From: Paraglaciecola polaris LMG 21857
GTDB lineage: Bacteria > Pseudomonadota > Gammaproteobacteria > Enterobacterales > Alteromonadaceae
Length of the DNA stretch: 64,000 bases
Direction: 5' to 3'
Assembly: GCF_000315055.1 (NCBI RefSeq)
Contig: NZ_BAER01000138.1
Location: forward strand, 19,591 to 83,590
Shown in pieces: positions 17,646 to 26,384 of this stretch. Positions within the stretch are counted from its first letter, which is position 1, and each line of letters opens with the position of its first letter. The translations under genes were made by a program, and so were the position numbers. Under the pieces are notes generated by a model, which made no database searches, was not told the DNA's origin, and saw only the letters and a program-made list of their open reading frames with translations.

Positions 17646-18722
17646 TTAAGGCTGGATCTGTTGCAAAAGGCCTTTAGGCACAAAAGTACTGGCTGCGGCG
17701 ATCACGCTGTTATCATCAATTGATACCACTCGACTATTGATTTTCACCCCTCTATTGGTCGCGACTAATGTGCCGGTCAGGATGTAATCCATTTCAGTTT
17801 GTCCTTGCAGTTTTTGGCCATCTCGCGAGAGTGCTAAATCTCCCATAGCGGACACGTCTATGTGTTTAGTTAGCTTAAAGTCCACCACATTAACCCCGTA
17901 CTGAGGTAATTCAGTGGCCAAGGCTTCGGCAAACTGATTACCTAAACTGCTGGAGCTACGCAACGTCTCGTCAAAATCGACAAAACTAGCCACGCCTACT
18001 CGCACGCCTTCTAGTGCACTGAATTTCGCTAACTTTCCAGCTAATTGCTGAGCATAATCGGTAAGCTGAATTTTACTGTTCGCAAAAATGCCGCTATTGC
18101 GACTAACATAATGTGAGGACGCAACCGAGCGTGCTTCAGCATTCATTACGCTATCTTCCCCTTGCAATCCTGAAACATTATTTAACTTGCTGTAGCGCAC
18201 CGTTCTGGCGAGTTTCTGTAGTTCATTCATCAAATACTTAAGTTCTTCAGGAGATTCGGTTAATGATGCTAATGGGTTTATAGATTGAATTTGATTGTCC
18301 GCATTACTTTTCGTGTTGCCACCAGTTGAAGCTGGCATATTTTGCTTATTGTCTCCCATCAAAATGCCTTCGGGCTGATTTTCGGCATACTGCGGTTGAC
18401 CTTGCATATACTGCTCTAACGACGGCGACGTGCCAATAACTGATAGATTACTTAACGCATCAATCAAGAATGCTAAATCCTCTTCACTCTTAACTAGCCT
18501 TTCGAGCGCTGGCTTTTGTGTTTCCCATTCAATTTTTTGTTGTTCGAGCATGCTTTTTAATTCAATGTATTGCGGATCACTGGTATCCACTGCAATTTCG
18601 TCTTGATCTTTAAACATCGAACAACCTGCGAGCGTAACTAAAACGATTGCGAGACTGCAGTGCATCAACACACTGCGAGGTAAAAAAGTGAAACACAGAT
18701 TATATTTATTCACTATAAACAC
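17646..18722 (-). CDS. FlgO-domain lipoprotein with N-terminal helical module (third of three)
   Basis: A 358-residue predicted lipoprotein (VTLAGC, Cys at residue 34). Residues about 56-94 form a charged helical module (QQKIEWETQKPALERLV) with the same spacing as one in the SPOR lipoprotein that ends the locus. A Gln/Asn/Ser-rich spacer follows, then a FlgO-like domain (about 235-350) with VGVASFVDFDE, SLGNQFAEALATELPQYG, VNVVDFK, GDLALSRDGQ and YILTGTLVATNRGVKINSR. FlgO is an outer-membrane lipoprotein of the Vibrio flagellum. The start is uncertain: GTG at 18722, or ATG at 18665, which gives a more usual signal peptide (MHCSLAIVLVTLAGC). Function here is unknown; the pilus context suggests a base component. 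Confidence 0.78.
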   Translation of the reverse strand: MFIVNKYNLCFTFLPRSVLMHCSLAIVLVTLAGCSMFKDQDEIAVDTSDPQYIELKSMLEQQKIEWETQKPALERLVKSEEDLAFLIDALSNLSVIGTSPSLEQYMQGQPQYAENQPEGILMGDNKQNMPASTGGNTKSNADNQIQSINPLASLTESPEELKYLMNELQKLARTVRYSKLNNVSGLQGEDSVMNAEARSVASSHYVSRNSGIFANSKIQLTDYAQQLAGKLAKFSALEGVRVGVASFVDFDETLRSSSSLGNQFAEALATELPQYGVNVVDFKLTKHIDVSAMGDLALSRDGQKLQGQTEMDYILTGTLVATNRGVKINSRVVSIDDNSVIAAASTFVPKGLLQQIQP

Positions 18723-18768
18723 TCAACTATCTGATTAATTGCCATAATATCCATCGTCCAATCTCGTC

Positions 18769-19437
18769 TTAGCTTTTTTCACTTTGCTTGAATTTAAGAC
18801 TGATACCGGAATTACCCTGGCTACCGTGCAACGCGTTTACTACACTGGCAGGAATAAAGCCTTGGGCACTTGATAGTACTTTTTTAGTATCAATAGACAC
18901 CATACGAGCATTCACTATTACACCATCTTGGTGCTTAACCATAGTACCGCCCATGACATACTGTACTGGCATATCAGGGTTTAGCTCTTCGTAATCACGA
19001 CTGAAGTTGAAATCGCCTGATGGGGTAACGCGAATGTAATCTGAGCTTTTGAAGTCCAAAACATTTAGCCCAAACTGATGTAGTTCATGCATGAAGCTTT
19101 CAGCCAACTGATTGCCTAATAAGTCCGTTTCGTCAAAATTACCATCTAGGTAAACGAAACTAGTGACACCGATATCCATACTGTTATCGGGTGTGTCCAT
19201 ATTGGCAATTAACTCTTGCATTATCCCCTGTACATAGTGATTTACGTCACCCACTTCCACACGCTTGTAAATGTCAGACATGCGCTGGTTATTAAAGCGA
19301 CTGCCTTGAGGCATGTTCAGTTCAACTGGACTATTAGCGGATTTATCTTCCACGTCCTCATCATTTGAGAAAAAACTTGAACAAGACGTGCTGAATAAAC
19401 AAATTAGCGGCACAGCGAAAAGGTTTGTAGTTTTCAT
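18769..19437 (-). CDS. FlgO-domain lipoprotein (second of three)
   Basis: About 222 residues. The ATG at 19437 gives a standard lipoprotein signal (MKTTNLFAVPLICLFSTSC); the in-frame GTG at 19449 would consume the GTGAG that probably serves as ribosome binding site. After an acidic linker the FlgO-like domain contains IGVTSFVYLDGNFDET, LLGNQLAESFMHELHQFG, LNVLDFK, GDFNFSRDYEEL, YVMGGTMVKHQDGVIVNARM and VLSSAQGFIP. It is the closest of the three to the family pattern as I know it. It lies 46 bp before the third paralogue and 15 bp after the first, so the three genes are one unit. Confidence 0.8.
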   Translation of the reverse strand: MKTTNLFAVPLICLFSTSCSSFFSNDEDVEDKSANSPVELNMPQGSRFNNQRMSDIYKRVEVGDVNHYVQGIMQELIANMDTPDNSMDIGVTSFVYLDGNFDETDLLGNQLAESFMHELHQFGLNVLDFKSSDYIRVTPSGDFNFSRDYEELNPDMPVQYVMGGTMVKHQDGVIVNARMVSIDTKKVLSSAQGFIPASVVNALHGSQGNSGISLKFKQSEKS

Positions 19438-19452
19438 GATTAAACTCACTTT

Positions 19453-20037
19453 TTATAATGACGAGCGATAAAGCTTGTTATGCTTTATTTGGATTTGATT
19501 GGCGTTCAATCCAATAACGCTATTCGGAATATTATCTGACACCGCAGCGATAACGGTTCCCTCGCGCAAATCCAATAACCGGGCATTAACCGTAGTCGTT
19601 TGATTGCCTTGCAGTAGAGTTCCCACGACCATATAACGCACATTAATGTCTTTACTGATGTCGGCACTATCACGACTGAGTAATCGCTCGTGATCCTTAA
19701 ACAATTGCACCTGATTAGCTGCGCGTATCTCCACTACGTTAAAACCTCGCTGTGTCGATACAGTTAACATACTCTCTTGTAACTGCAGGCCAAGCATATT
19801 CAAAGAATGATTAGCTTGAGACAGTGCTAGGCTTTCTAGTTCAGTAAAACTCACCACCGCCAAATTCCCGTATTCAATAGGCGGCAAGTTACCGAACAGC
19901 CTATTTGCGACTTGCTCTGTGTGCATTAATAAAGGCTCTTCGGCCACAACCTGCCCTACTTCGGCATCTTCTTGCCATGAAGGTAGATGGGAACACCCCA
20001 TTAAAGAAAGTAACAATAGGCTTAATAAGATCTTCAA
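19453..20037 (-). CDS. FlgO-domain lipoprotein (first of three)
   Basis: About 195 residues, first gene of the locus. I choose a TTG start at 20037: it gives MKILLSLLLLSLMGC, an ideal lipoprotein signal, and has GGAG at 8-nt spacing. A GTG at 20064 would add an acidic N-terminus (MGTESGAD) and lacks a ribosome binding site. The FlgO-like core is more divergent than in the next two genes: NLAVVSFTELESLALSQANH, LGLQLQESMLTVSTQRGFN, VVEIRAANQVQLF, LLSRDSADI, YMVVGTLLQGNQTTTVNARL. Role unknown. Confidence 0.75.
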   Translation of the reverse strand: MKILLSLLLLSLMGCSHLPSWQEDAEVGQVVAEEPLLMHTEQVANRLFGNLPPIEYGNLAVVSFTELESLALSQANHSLNMLGLQLQESMLTVSTQRGFNVVEIRAANQVQLFKDHERLLSRDSADISKDINVRYMVVGTLLQGNQTTTVNARLLDLREGTVIAAVSDNIPNSVIGLNANQIQIKHNKLYRSSL

Positions 20038-20083
20038 AACATCTGCTCCGCTTTCGGTGCCCACTGAGGTTAGGCATACGCAT

Positions 20084-20114
20084 TGAATACGCTAATTTTT
20101 GGTCAAAGCGTCAA
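20084..20114 (-). promoter_or_regulatory. Possible promoter for the FlgO/pilus locus
   Basis: Minus strand: TTGACG (20114-20109) and TATTCA (20089-20084) with a 19-nt spacer. The -35 is good (5/6); spacer and -10 are not. It lies between the glyA terminator and the first locus gene, where a promoter is needed. Confidence 0.25.
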
Positions 20115-20165
20115 AAAACGGCGCTTAAACTGTTCATACTAACGGTTTCAGCAAATTTCAGGCCA

Positions 20166-20202
20166 TAAAAAAATCCGCTGAGGAAACCTCAACGGATTTT
20201 TA
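20166..20202 (-). terminator. Rho-independent terminator after glyA
   Basis: AAAAATCCG-C-TGAGG, loop AAA, CCTCA-A-CGGATTTTT: a stem of about 14 pairs with one mismatch, flanked by an A run and a T run, so it can work in both directions. On the minus strand it ends the glyA transcript and isolates the FlgO/pilus locus. Confidence 0.8.
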
Positions 20203-20287
20203 TGATTAGAACGCAATTTGTAAGCAACTTAGCAATTGACGTCGAACATTGGTGTTCGACCTCAAATACTCATTACCGAAATTAGTT

Positions 20288-21544
20288 TTAGCCGTAAACG
20301 GGGAACTCACCGCAAAGGGCCAGTACTTCACCTTTTATGCGTTCGATGACTGATTCGTCTTCGATGTTGTCGATAACATCACAAATCCAAGTCGCCACTT
20401 GCTTCGCTTGGGCTTCTTTGAAACCACGGCGGGTGATGGCCGGAGAACCGATACGTAAACCACTGGTCACAAACGGAGAGCGTGGGTCGTTTGGTACTGA
20501 GTTTTTGTTTACTGTGATGTTTGCGCGGCCTAGGGCTGCATCCGCATCTTTACCTGTGATGTCTTTCGCAATCAAATCAAGTAAGAACAAATGATTGTCA
20601 GTGCCACCAGATACTATGTTGTAACCGCGTTCTTGCATCACGCTAACCATTGCCTTGGCGTTAACTAAGACTTGCTGTTGGTATTCTTTAAAATCTGGTT
20701 GTAGTGCTTCTTTAAAGGCAACGGCTTTAGCCGCGATCACGTGGCACAAAGGACCCCCTTGATTACCAGGGAATACTGAGCTGTTGAGCTTTTTATAGAT
20801 AGCTTCATCACCACAGGCTGATAAAATCAAGCCACCACGTGGGCCCGCTAAGGTTTTATGGGTTGTGGTAGTGACAACGTGTGCGTGCGGTAACGGGTTA
20901 GGATACAACCCTGCTGCGACTAAGCCCGCTACGTGAGCCATATCCACTAACAAGTATGCACCTACTTTGTCCGCAATTTCGCGGAAACGCTGCCAATCGA
21001 CAATGCCTGAGTATGCAGAAAAGCCACCGATGATCATTTTCGGTTTGTGTTCAACCGCTAGTGCTTCCACTACGTCGTAATCAATTTTGCCGGTTTGCTC
21101 ATCGATACCGTACTGTACTGCATTATAGGTTTTACCAGAGAAGCTAACGTGGGCCCCGTGGGTCAAGTGACCACCGTGCGCTAAGCTCATGCCTAGTACG
21201 GTATCACCAGCTTCAAGTAACGCCATAAATACCGCTGAGTTAGCTTGAGAGCCAGAATGAGGTTGTACGTTTGCGTAGTCACAACCGAATAATTGATTTG
21301 CCCGAGCAATGGCTAGATCTTCTGCCACGTCTACGTATTCACAGCCGCCGTAATAGCGTTTGTGTGGGTAACCTTCAGCGTATTTATTGGTTAACTGTGA
21401 ACCTTGGGCTTCAAGCACCCGGGGACTACAGTAGTTTTCAGAGGCGATCAGCTCAATGTGATCTTCTTGGCGCTGGGTTTCTTGCGCGATAGCTTGACTC
21501 AATTCGGGATCAAAATCGGCAATATTCATGTCACGTGATAACAT
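20288..21544 (-). CDS. glyA: Serine hydroxymethyltransferase
   Basis: PLP enzyme interconverting serine and glycine with tetrahydrofolate, the main source of one-carbon units. The 418-residue protein begins [19 protein letters not shown], close to E. coli GlyA (MLKREMNIADYD), with [51 protein letters not shown] and the PLP-lysine motif [14 protein letters not shown] near 225-238. Length matches E. coli (417). The 269-bp region upstream (21545-21813) holds the terminator of the preceding gene; I saw no PurR or MetR site by eye. Confidence 0.97.
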   Translation of the reverse strand: MLSRDMNIADFDPELSQAIAQETQRQEDHIELIASENYCSPRVLEAQGSQLTNKYAEGYPHKRYYGGCEYVDVAEDLAIARANQLFGCDYANVQPHSGSQANSAVFMALLEAGDTVLGMSLAHGGHLTHGAHVSFSGKTYNAVQYGIDEQTGKIDYDVVEALAVEHKPKMIIGGFSAYSGIVDWQRFREIADKVGAYLLVDMAHVAGLVAAGLYPNPLPHAHVVTTTTHKTLAGPRGGLILSACGDEAIYKKLNSSVFPGNQGGPLCHVIAAKAVAFKEALQPDFKEYQQQVLVNAKAMVSVMQERGYNIVSGGTDNHLFLLDLIAKDITGKDADAALGRANITVNKNSVPNDPRSPFVTSGLRIGSPAITRRGFKEAQAKQVATWICDVIDNIEDESVIERIKGEVLALCGEFPVYG

Positions 21545-21782
21545 CAGGTCTCCTCAGGGGCGCCCGCTACACTTGCTTAATAGAAATAGCTAAACCGTTA
21601 CGCTGTGGTCTATCAAGAATCAACATTCTCAACAGACACTTAACGCCATGGCTGCAAATTCCATCAAACGCAATGCTACGCTGGCTATTTAAGTGCTTAA
21701 AAGAGCGCACATTCTAGTCATTTTGCACTTTTTGTACATAGCTTTTATGCAATCTTCTATAACCGAATAATGTAAAGAAGGA

Positions 21783-21803
21783 TCACCACTGTTTAAGTGG
21801 TGA
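21783..21803 (-). terminator. Hairpin after the Gfo/Idh/MocA gene
   Basis: TCACCACT (21783-21790), a 5-base loop and AGTGGTGA (21796-21803) form a perfect 8-bp stem just past the stop at 21814. On the minus strand it is followed by TCCTTCTTT, a moderately T-rich stretch. Confidence 0.55.
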
Positions 21804-21813
21804 ACCAGTCAGC

Positions 21814-22824
21814 CTACACGCACTCTGCGTCAGGGGTGAATTTCAGGCCAATTTGGCGACGAATTTCATCCATGGTTTGCATCACAGCAAGGCTGTCGTG
21901 ATGGGGCATGTATTCACTGCAAATTTGCTTTTTGGCAATCATATTCATGGCTTCTTCAATTTGATATTCAAAGCCGTTAATGCGGTGGGCAAATTCAATT
22001 ACTTCATCTTGCATATCTTCTTGCTGCAATATCGCTTTATTACCGTTCCAGAACATATACGGCAAAACAATGCGCCCTTTGCTGCCCATTAAGGTCATAG
22101 AGTTACTCGCCTGGGCGGCAATCGTACAGGTAAACTGGGCGAAGCGCCCTGATGGATAACGCATGTTGACCAGCGTATTTTCATCTACCTGATGGTTGCC
22201 AAAGTCACTCATTGCTCGAATTTCACTTGGGTGTTCTTGCATGAATAATTGGCTCAGAGTAATGCTATACACGCCTAAATCGAGTAACGCCCCGCCCCCT
22301 AGATTTGGGTCGTGCAGGCGGTGCCCTTGCTCATCACCAAAAGCAAAACCAATATCCGAGCAAATATATTGCAGTTCACCGATGCGTCCCTCATCAAGCC
22401 ACAGTTGCACTTGTTCGAAACACGGCATAAAGCGGCTCCACAATCCTTCTTGCAGCAATAAGTTTTTTTCTTTGGCTAAGGCTATTAACTGTTCCGTTTG
22501 CGCAGCATTGATGGTCAGTGGTTTTTCCATGAGTACATGTTTGCCCGCCTCTAAGCACATTTTGGCCTGCTGATAATGCAAGCTCTGGGGCGTAGCAATG
22601 TAAACTACATCCACCTTGTCATCACTCAGTAGCCCTTCATAGCTGCCATAGGCTATAGGCGTGTTCTGCTTTTGGGTAGCATATTTGTCAGCAAACGCTT
22701 GCGCCTTAATAAGACTGCGACTGGCCACGGCATAGAGTGAGCCTTGTGTTGAAGGAACTAACGCGTCAGCGAACATATCTGCGATTGAGCCAGGGCCGAT
22801 AATGCCCCAATTAAGTGATGTCAT
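21814..22824 (-). CDS. Gfo/Idh/MocA family NAD(P)-dependent oxidoreductase
   Basis: A 336-residue dehydrogenase-like protein with an N-terminal Rossmann fold (NWGIIGPGSIADMFADAL, residues about 4-21), VVYIATPQSLHYQQAKMCLE and the family's EKPLTINAAQTEQL (about 99-112), followed by the C-terminal alpha/beta dimerisation domain (GGGALLDLGVYSI, about 176-188). Substrates of this family are usually sugars or polyols, or trans-dihydrodiols, but nothing here fixes the substrate. It is monocistronic between glyA and an exported peptidase. Confidence 0.88.
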   Translation of the reverse strand: MTSLNWGIIGPGSIADMFADALVPSTQGSLYAVASRSLIKAQAFADKYATQKQNTPIAYGSYEGLLSDDKVDVVYIATPQSLHYQQAKMCLEAGKHVLMEKPLTINAAQTEQLIALAKEKNLLLQEGLWSRFMPCFEQVQLWLDEGRIGELQYICSDIGFAFGDEQGHRLHDPNLGGGALLDLGVYSITLSQLFMQEHPSEIRAMSDFGNHQVDENTLVNMRYPSGRFAQFTCTIAAQASNSMTLMGSKGRIVLPYMFWNGNKAILQQEDMQDEVIEFAHRINGFEYQIEEAMNMIAKKQICSEYMPHHDSLAVMQTMDEIRRQIGLKFTPDAECV

Positions 22825-22972
22825 GTTACTCCTTCATCTGAATGGTGCGCCACGTGGCATACGTCGGCGAAAGTAAATTAAACCTGTTGCGAGCTTTTGC
22901 TGCCAGGCTACCGTGATTGAGTGCTCCGCCTATGGGCACTCAGTTTGTGGCGATGACTCGCACGGGCATCGG

Positions 22973-24277
22973 TTAAGGGTTAGAAAGTCGATACATCAGA
23001 ACCGCTGTTTTCTCGATGTTTTGCTTAAACGTGGTCATGTCGGCGACTTCATCTTTGGTGTGACCCCCCTTGCCCATCAAGCCTAAGCCGTCAATGGCCA
23101 TTTTGACATGCCCTGCGGTAAACGAAATATCGGCCGCTCCTGCATTACGAGGGTTAACGGCTGTTACTGGGCCATAACCTAAGTCCACGCTTACCTGACT
23201 GTATTGGGCAAGCAACGACTTATTACCCTTGGTTTCTTTCATCGGAGGGTAACCTTCGTCAAAGCTAAACGTTGCATTCGTTTGCGCTAGGTGCTGGCCA
23301 ACAATATTCTGCATGATTTTTTGTGCTTGTATAAGCTGCTCGGTAGATGCCGCACGTAAGCCACCTTTAACCGTGGCATTTTGCGCAACCACATTGGTTT
23401 TACCAAAAGCACTGACGTCATCTCCGCCATTGCTCTGATCCACCCGTGTACCACCAGCAATCACCCCAGGGTTAAAACTGAGTAAAGGTAAGTCGGCTAA
23501 CTGCAAACGAAAAGCCTGTAAAATACGCGCCATCTCAAATATTGCCCCGTCGCCGACTTTATCGGTAAATATTTGCGAAGAATGGGCGGCATTACCTGAC
23601 GTACTTACCTGCCACGTTGCCGCACCGCGTCTTGCGGTAACTGCGGTTTGAATATCGCCGTCGGCGTCTTCAAACCCAAGGGCAACATCCGCCCATATTG
23701 CTGCATCTATCAAGGCCTTTTTTGATTTCGCCAATGGACGACCGCTGGACTCTTCATCTCCGGTCAGCACCACTTTAATATTTAAGCGTTGTAACATGCC
23801 TTGCGCTTTTAACGATTTGATGGCCGCTAGCATGATCACATTACCGCCTTTCATATCAGAAATACCCGGACCCGCAATGTGCTCGCTATTTATCTCTTTG
23901 GTCTGTTGAAAGCTGTCATTTTTGGCGAAAACCGTGTCTAAGTGGCCAATCAGCAATAATTTTTGCCCTTTGGGATGTGTTTTCGACTCATAGGTTGCGA
24001 CCAAGTGCCCAGCGCGATTAAATTCACTGCCATCGACCCACTCGGTTTTAAAACCAAGGGCGTCATATTCGTCTCTAAGTATCTCCCCCACCTTCTTAAC
24101 ACCAGCAAAATTCATGGTCCCGCTATTGATATTAACCGTTTTGATCAACAAAGCTTTGGCGCTATCTAGCTCTTGGCCTGCTTGGGTAACCAAGGCATTT
24201 TCGACTAAGCGACTCGCGAATACAGGTTGGCAAGTCAGCCCAGCACAAATAATGAAAACAGCTGATTTTTTTAACAT
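22973..24277 (-). CDS. Exported M20 family metallopeptidase (carboxypeptidase G2-like)
   Basis: A 434-residue zinc peptidase with a signal peptide (MLKKSAVFIICAGLTCQPVFA). M20 motifs are in order: LLIGHLDTVF with the metal His and Asp, GPGISDMKGGN, TGDEESSGR with the catalytic Glu, and a dimerisation domain containing TARRGAATWQVSTSGNAAHS. Near the C-terminus, GLGLMGKGGHTKDEV supplies the last metal His. This pattern is typical of the carboxypeptidase G2/glutamate carboxypeptidase branch, which removes C-terminal Glu or other residues from small peptides or folate-like compounds. The actual substrate is unknown. The protein is probably periplasmic. Confidence 0.88.
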   Translation of the reverse strand: MLKKSAVFIICAGLTCQPVFASRLVENALVTQAGQELDSAKALLIKTVNINSGTMNFAGVKKVGEILRDEYDALGFKTEWVDGSEFNRAGHLVATYESKTHPKGQKLLLIGHLDTVFAKNDSFQQTKEINSEHIAGPGISDMKGGNVIMLAAIKSLKAQGMLQRLNIKVVLTGDEESSGRPLAKSKKALIDAAIWADVALGFEDADGDIQTAVTARRGAATWQVSTSGNAAHSSQIFTDKVGDGAIFEMARILQAFRLQLADLPLLSFNPGVIAGGTRVDQSNGGDDVSAFGKTNVVAQNATVKGGLRAASTEQLIQAQKIMQNIVGQHLAQTNATFSFDEGYPPMKETKGNKSLLAQYSQVSVDLGYGPVTAVNPRNAGAADISFTAGHVKMAIDGLGLMGKGGHTKDEVADMTTFKQNIEKTAVLMYRLSNP

Positions 24278-24550
24278 AGCACTCTCTTTTAAAACTCAAG
24301 GATAAGGCAAATACTACGCGAGAGACATCAGGGATGCACATCGAATTTTGTCAAATAATGTGTGCCGTTTACGGCTGCTTTTTTAGCCCCGCGTAACAGC
24401 GAAATGTTATGTCATATCAACAAGATATTTCTCACCTAAACGTGCTTAAATGGCCCAAAGCAGACAAATCAAAAAATAGTCGTCCCTTAGGCTTTCATCA
24501 CCTATGCCCAGTGTTTACAATAGGCCAAATTTTATGGAGTAATTTACATC

Positions 24551-26218
24551 ATGGCGCAATACGTATATAGCATGAATCGCGTGGGCAAAATCGTGCCCCC
24601 GAACAAGTTTATTCTTAAAGACATTTCCCTCAGTTTCTTCCACGGTGCCAAAATTGGCGTATTGGGGGTAAACGGTTCAGGTAAATCGACCCTGCTCAAA
24701 ATTATGGCCGGTATCGATAAGGAAATCGAAGGAGAAGCCATTCCACAAGCGGGCTTAAAAATTGGTTACTTGCCCCAAGAGCCGCAACTAGATCAAAGTA
24801 AAGATGTGCGCGGTAATATCGAAGAAGCCGTGGCTGATGTGGTACACGCACTTAAACGCATAGAAGAAGTCTACGCCGCATACGCCGAAGAAGATGCTGA
24901 TTTTGACGCCCTAGCCAAAGAGCAAGGTGAGTTAGAAGCGATTATTCAAAGCAAAGACGGCCATAACCTAGACAATGCCCTTGAGCGTGCCGCCGATGCC
25001 CTGCGTTTACCGCCTTGGGACGCCGACGTCAGTAAATTGTCTGGTGGTGAGCGCCGCCGCGTTGCTCTGTGTCGTTTATTACTTGAAAAGCCTGATATGT
25101 TGCTGCTCGATGAGCCAACCAACCACTTGGACGCAGAATCGGTTGCTTGGTTAGAACGCTTCTTACACGATTACGAAGGTACCGTTGTGGCCATTACCCA
25201 TGACCGTTATTTCTTGGATAACGTCGCAGGTTGGATCCTCGAGCTTGACCGTGGCCAAGGTATTCCATGGGAAGGCAACTACTCCTCTTGGTTAGAGCAA
25301 AAAGACGCTCGTTTAAAACAAGAAGAAAAAACCGAAAGTGCCCGCCAGAAATCGATTAAAACCGAATTAGAATGGGTGCGTTCCAATGCTAAAGGTCGTC
25401 AATCAAAAAGCAAAGCCCGTATGGCACGTTTTGAAGAGCTCAGCACTGGCGATTACCAAAAGCGTAACGAAACCAACGAACTGTTTATCCCGCCGGGAGA
25501 GCGTTTGGGCGAACAGGTTATTGAAGTCAATAATTTGCGTAAAAGCTACGGCGAGCGCTTATTGATCGACGATTTAACCTTTGCTATGCCAAAAGGCGCT
25601 ATCGTCGGGATAGTCGGACCCAACGGCGCGGGTAAATCAACTCTGTTCAGAATGTTAAGTGGCGAAGAACAAGCAGATTCCGGCGACGTCATAGTCGGTA
25701 AAACTGTGAAACTTGCCAGTGTCGACCAGTTCCGCGACCACATGGATGGCAACAATACTGTTTATAAAGAAATTTCTGATGATTCAGACATCATTCGTAT
25801 CGGTAACTTCGAGTTAAATAGCCGCGCCTATTGCAGCCGTTTTAACTTCAAAGGAAACGACCAACAAAAATTCATCAAAGATTTATCTGGCGGTGAACGT
25901 AACCGCGTACATTTAGCCAAATTACTCAAGGCTGGCGGCAATGTGCTGTTACTCGATGAACCGACCAATGACTTAGATGTGGAAACGTTACGGGCGCTCG
26001 AAAATGCATTATTAGAGTTCCCCGGTTGCGCCATGGTTATTTCCCATGATCGTTGGTTCTTAGACCGAATTGCCACCCATATCATGGATTACCGTGACGA
26101 AGGAAAAATTAATTTCTTCGCGGGTAACTACTCTGAGTACACCACTTGGCTTAAAGAAACCCAAGGCAAAGATGTCGTTGAACCTCATCGCTTGAAGTAC
26201 AAAAAAATCAGTAAATAG
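24551..26218 (+). CDS. ettA: Energy-dependent translational throttle protein EttA (ABC-F)
   Basis: Cytosolic ABC-F ATPase that binds the ribosomal E site and gates the first elongation steps according to ATP/ADP. At 555 residues it equals E. coli EttA in length and aligns throughout by eye (MAQYVYSMNRVGKIVPPNK). It has two ABC cassettes: Walker A GVNGSGKST and GPNGAGKST, signatures LSGGERRRVALCRL and LSGGERNRVHLAKL, Walker B LLLDEPTNHLD and LLLDEPTNDLD, with the EttA arm and the linker between them. The C-terminus EPHRLKYKKISK matches the E. coli ending. GGAG lies upstream of the ATG. Single-gene unit. Confidence 0.97.
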   Translation: MAQYVYSMNRVGKIVPPNKFILKDISLSFFHGAKIGVLGVNGSGKSTLLKIMAGIDKEIEGEAIPQAGLKIGYLPQEPQLDQSKDVRGNIEEAVADVVHALKRIEEVYAAYAEEDADFDALAKEQGELEAIIQSKDGHNLDNALERAADALRLPPWDADVSKLSGGERRRVALCRLLLEKPDMLLLDEPTNHLDAESVAWLERFLHDYEGTVVAITHDRYFLDNVAGWILELDRGQGIPWEGNYSSWLEQKDARLKQEEKTESARQKSIKTELEWVRSNAKGRQSKSKARMARFEELSTGDYQKRNETNELFIPPGERLGEQVIEVNNLRKSYGERLLIDDLTFAMPKGAIVGIVGPNGAGKSTLFRMLSGEEQADSGDVIVGKTVKLASVDQFRDHMDGNNTVYKEISDDSDIIRIGNFELNSRAYCSRFNFKGNDQQKFIKDLSGGERNRVHLAKLLKAGGNVLLLDEPTNDLDVETLRALENALLEFPGCAMVISHDRWFLDRIATHIMDYRDEGKINFFAGNYSEYTTWLKETQGKDVVEPHRLKYKKISK

Positions 26219-26384
26219 TCTAGGCTAAAGTCGATATTAACGACCTTTTTAGTCAACCTGATGTAAGAGTCGCTGAGGATAACCCGATGCGGCTTTTTTA
26301 TTTATCCCTCTAGCTTGAAATAACTGTAAAACCGTGCAAAATCGCCAAAAGATCAAGAAGGGTACGTACACCCTCTACTAACGG

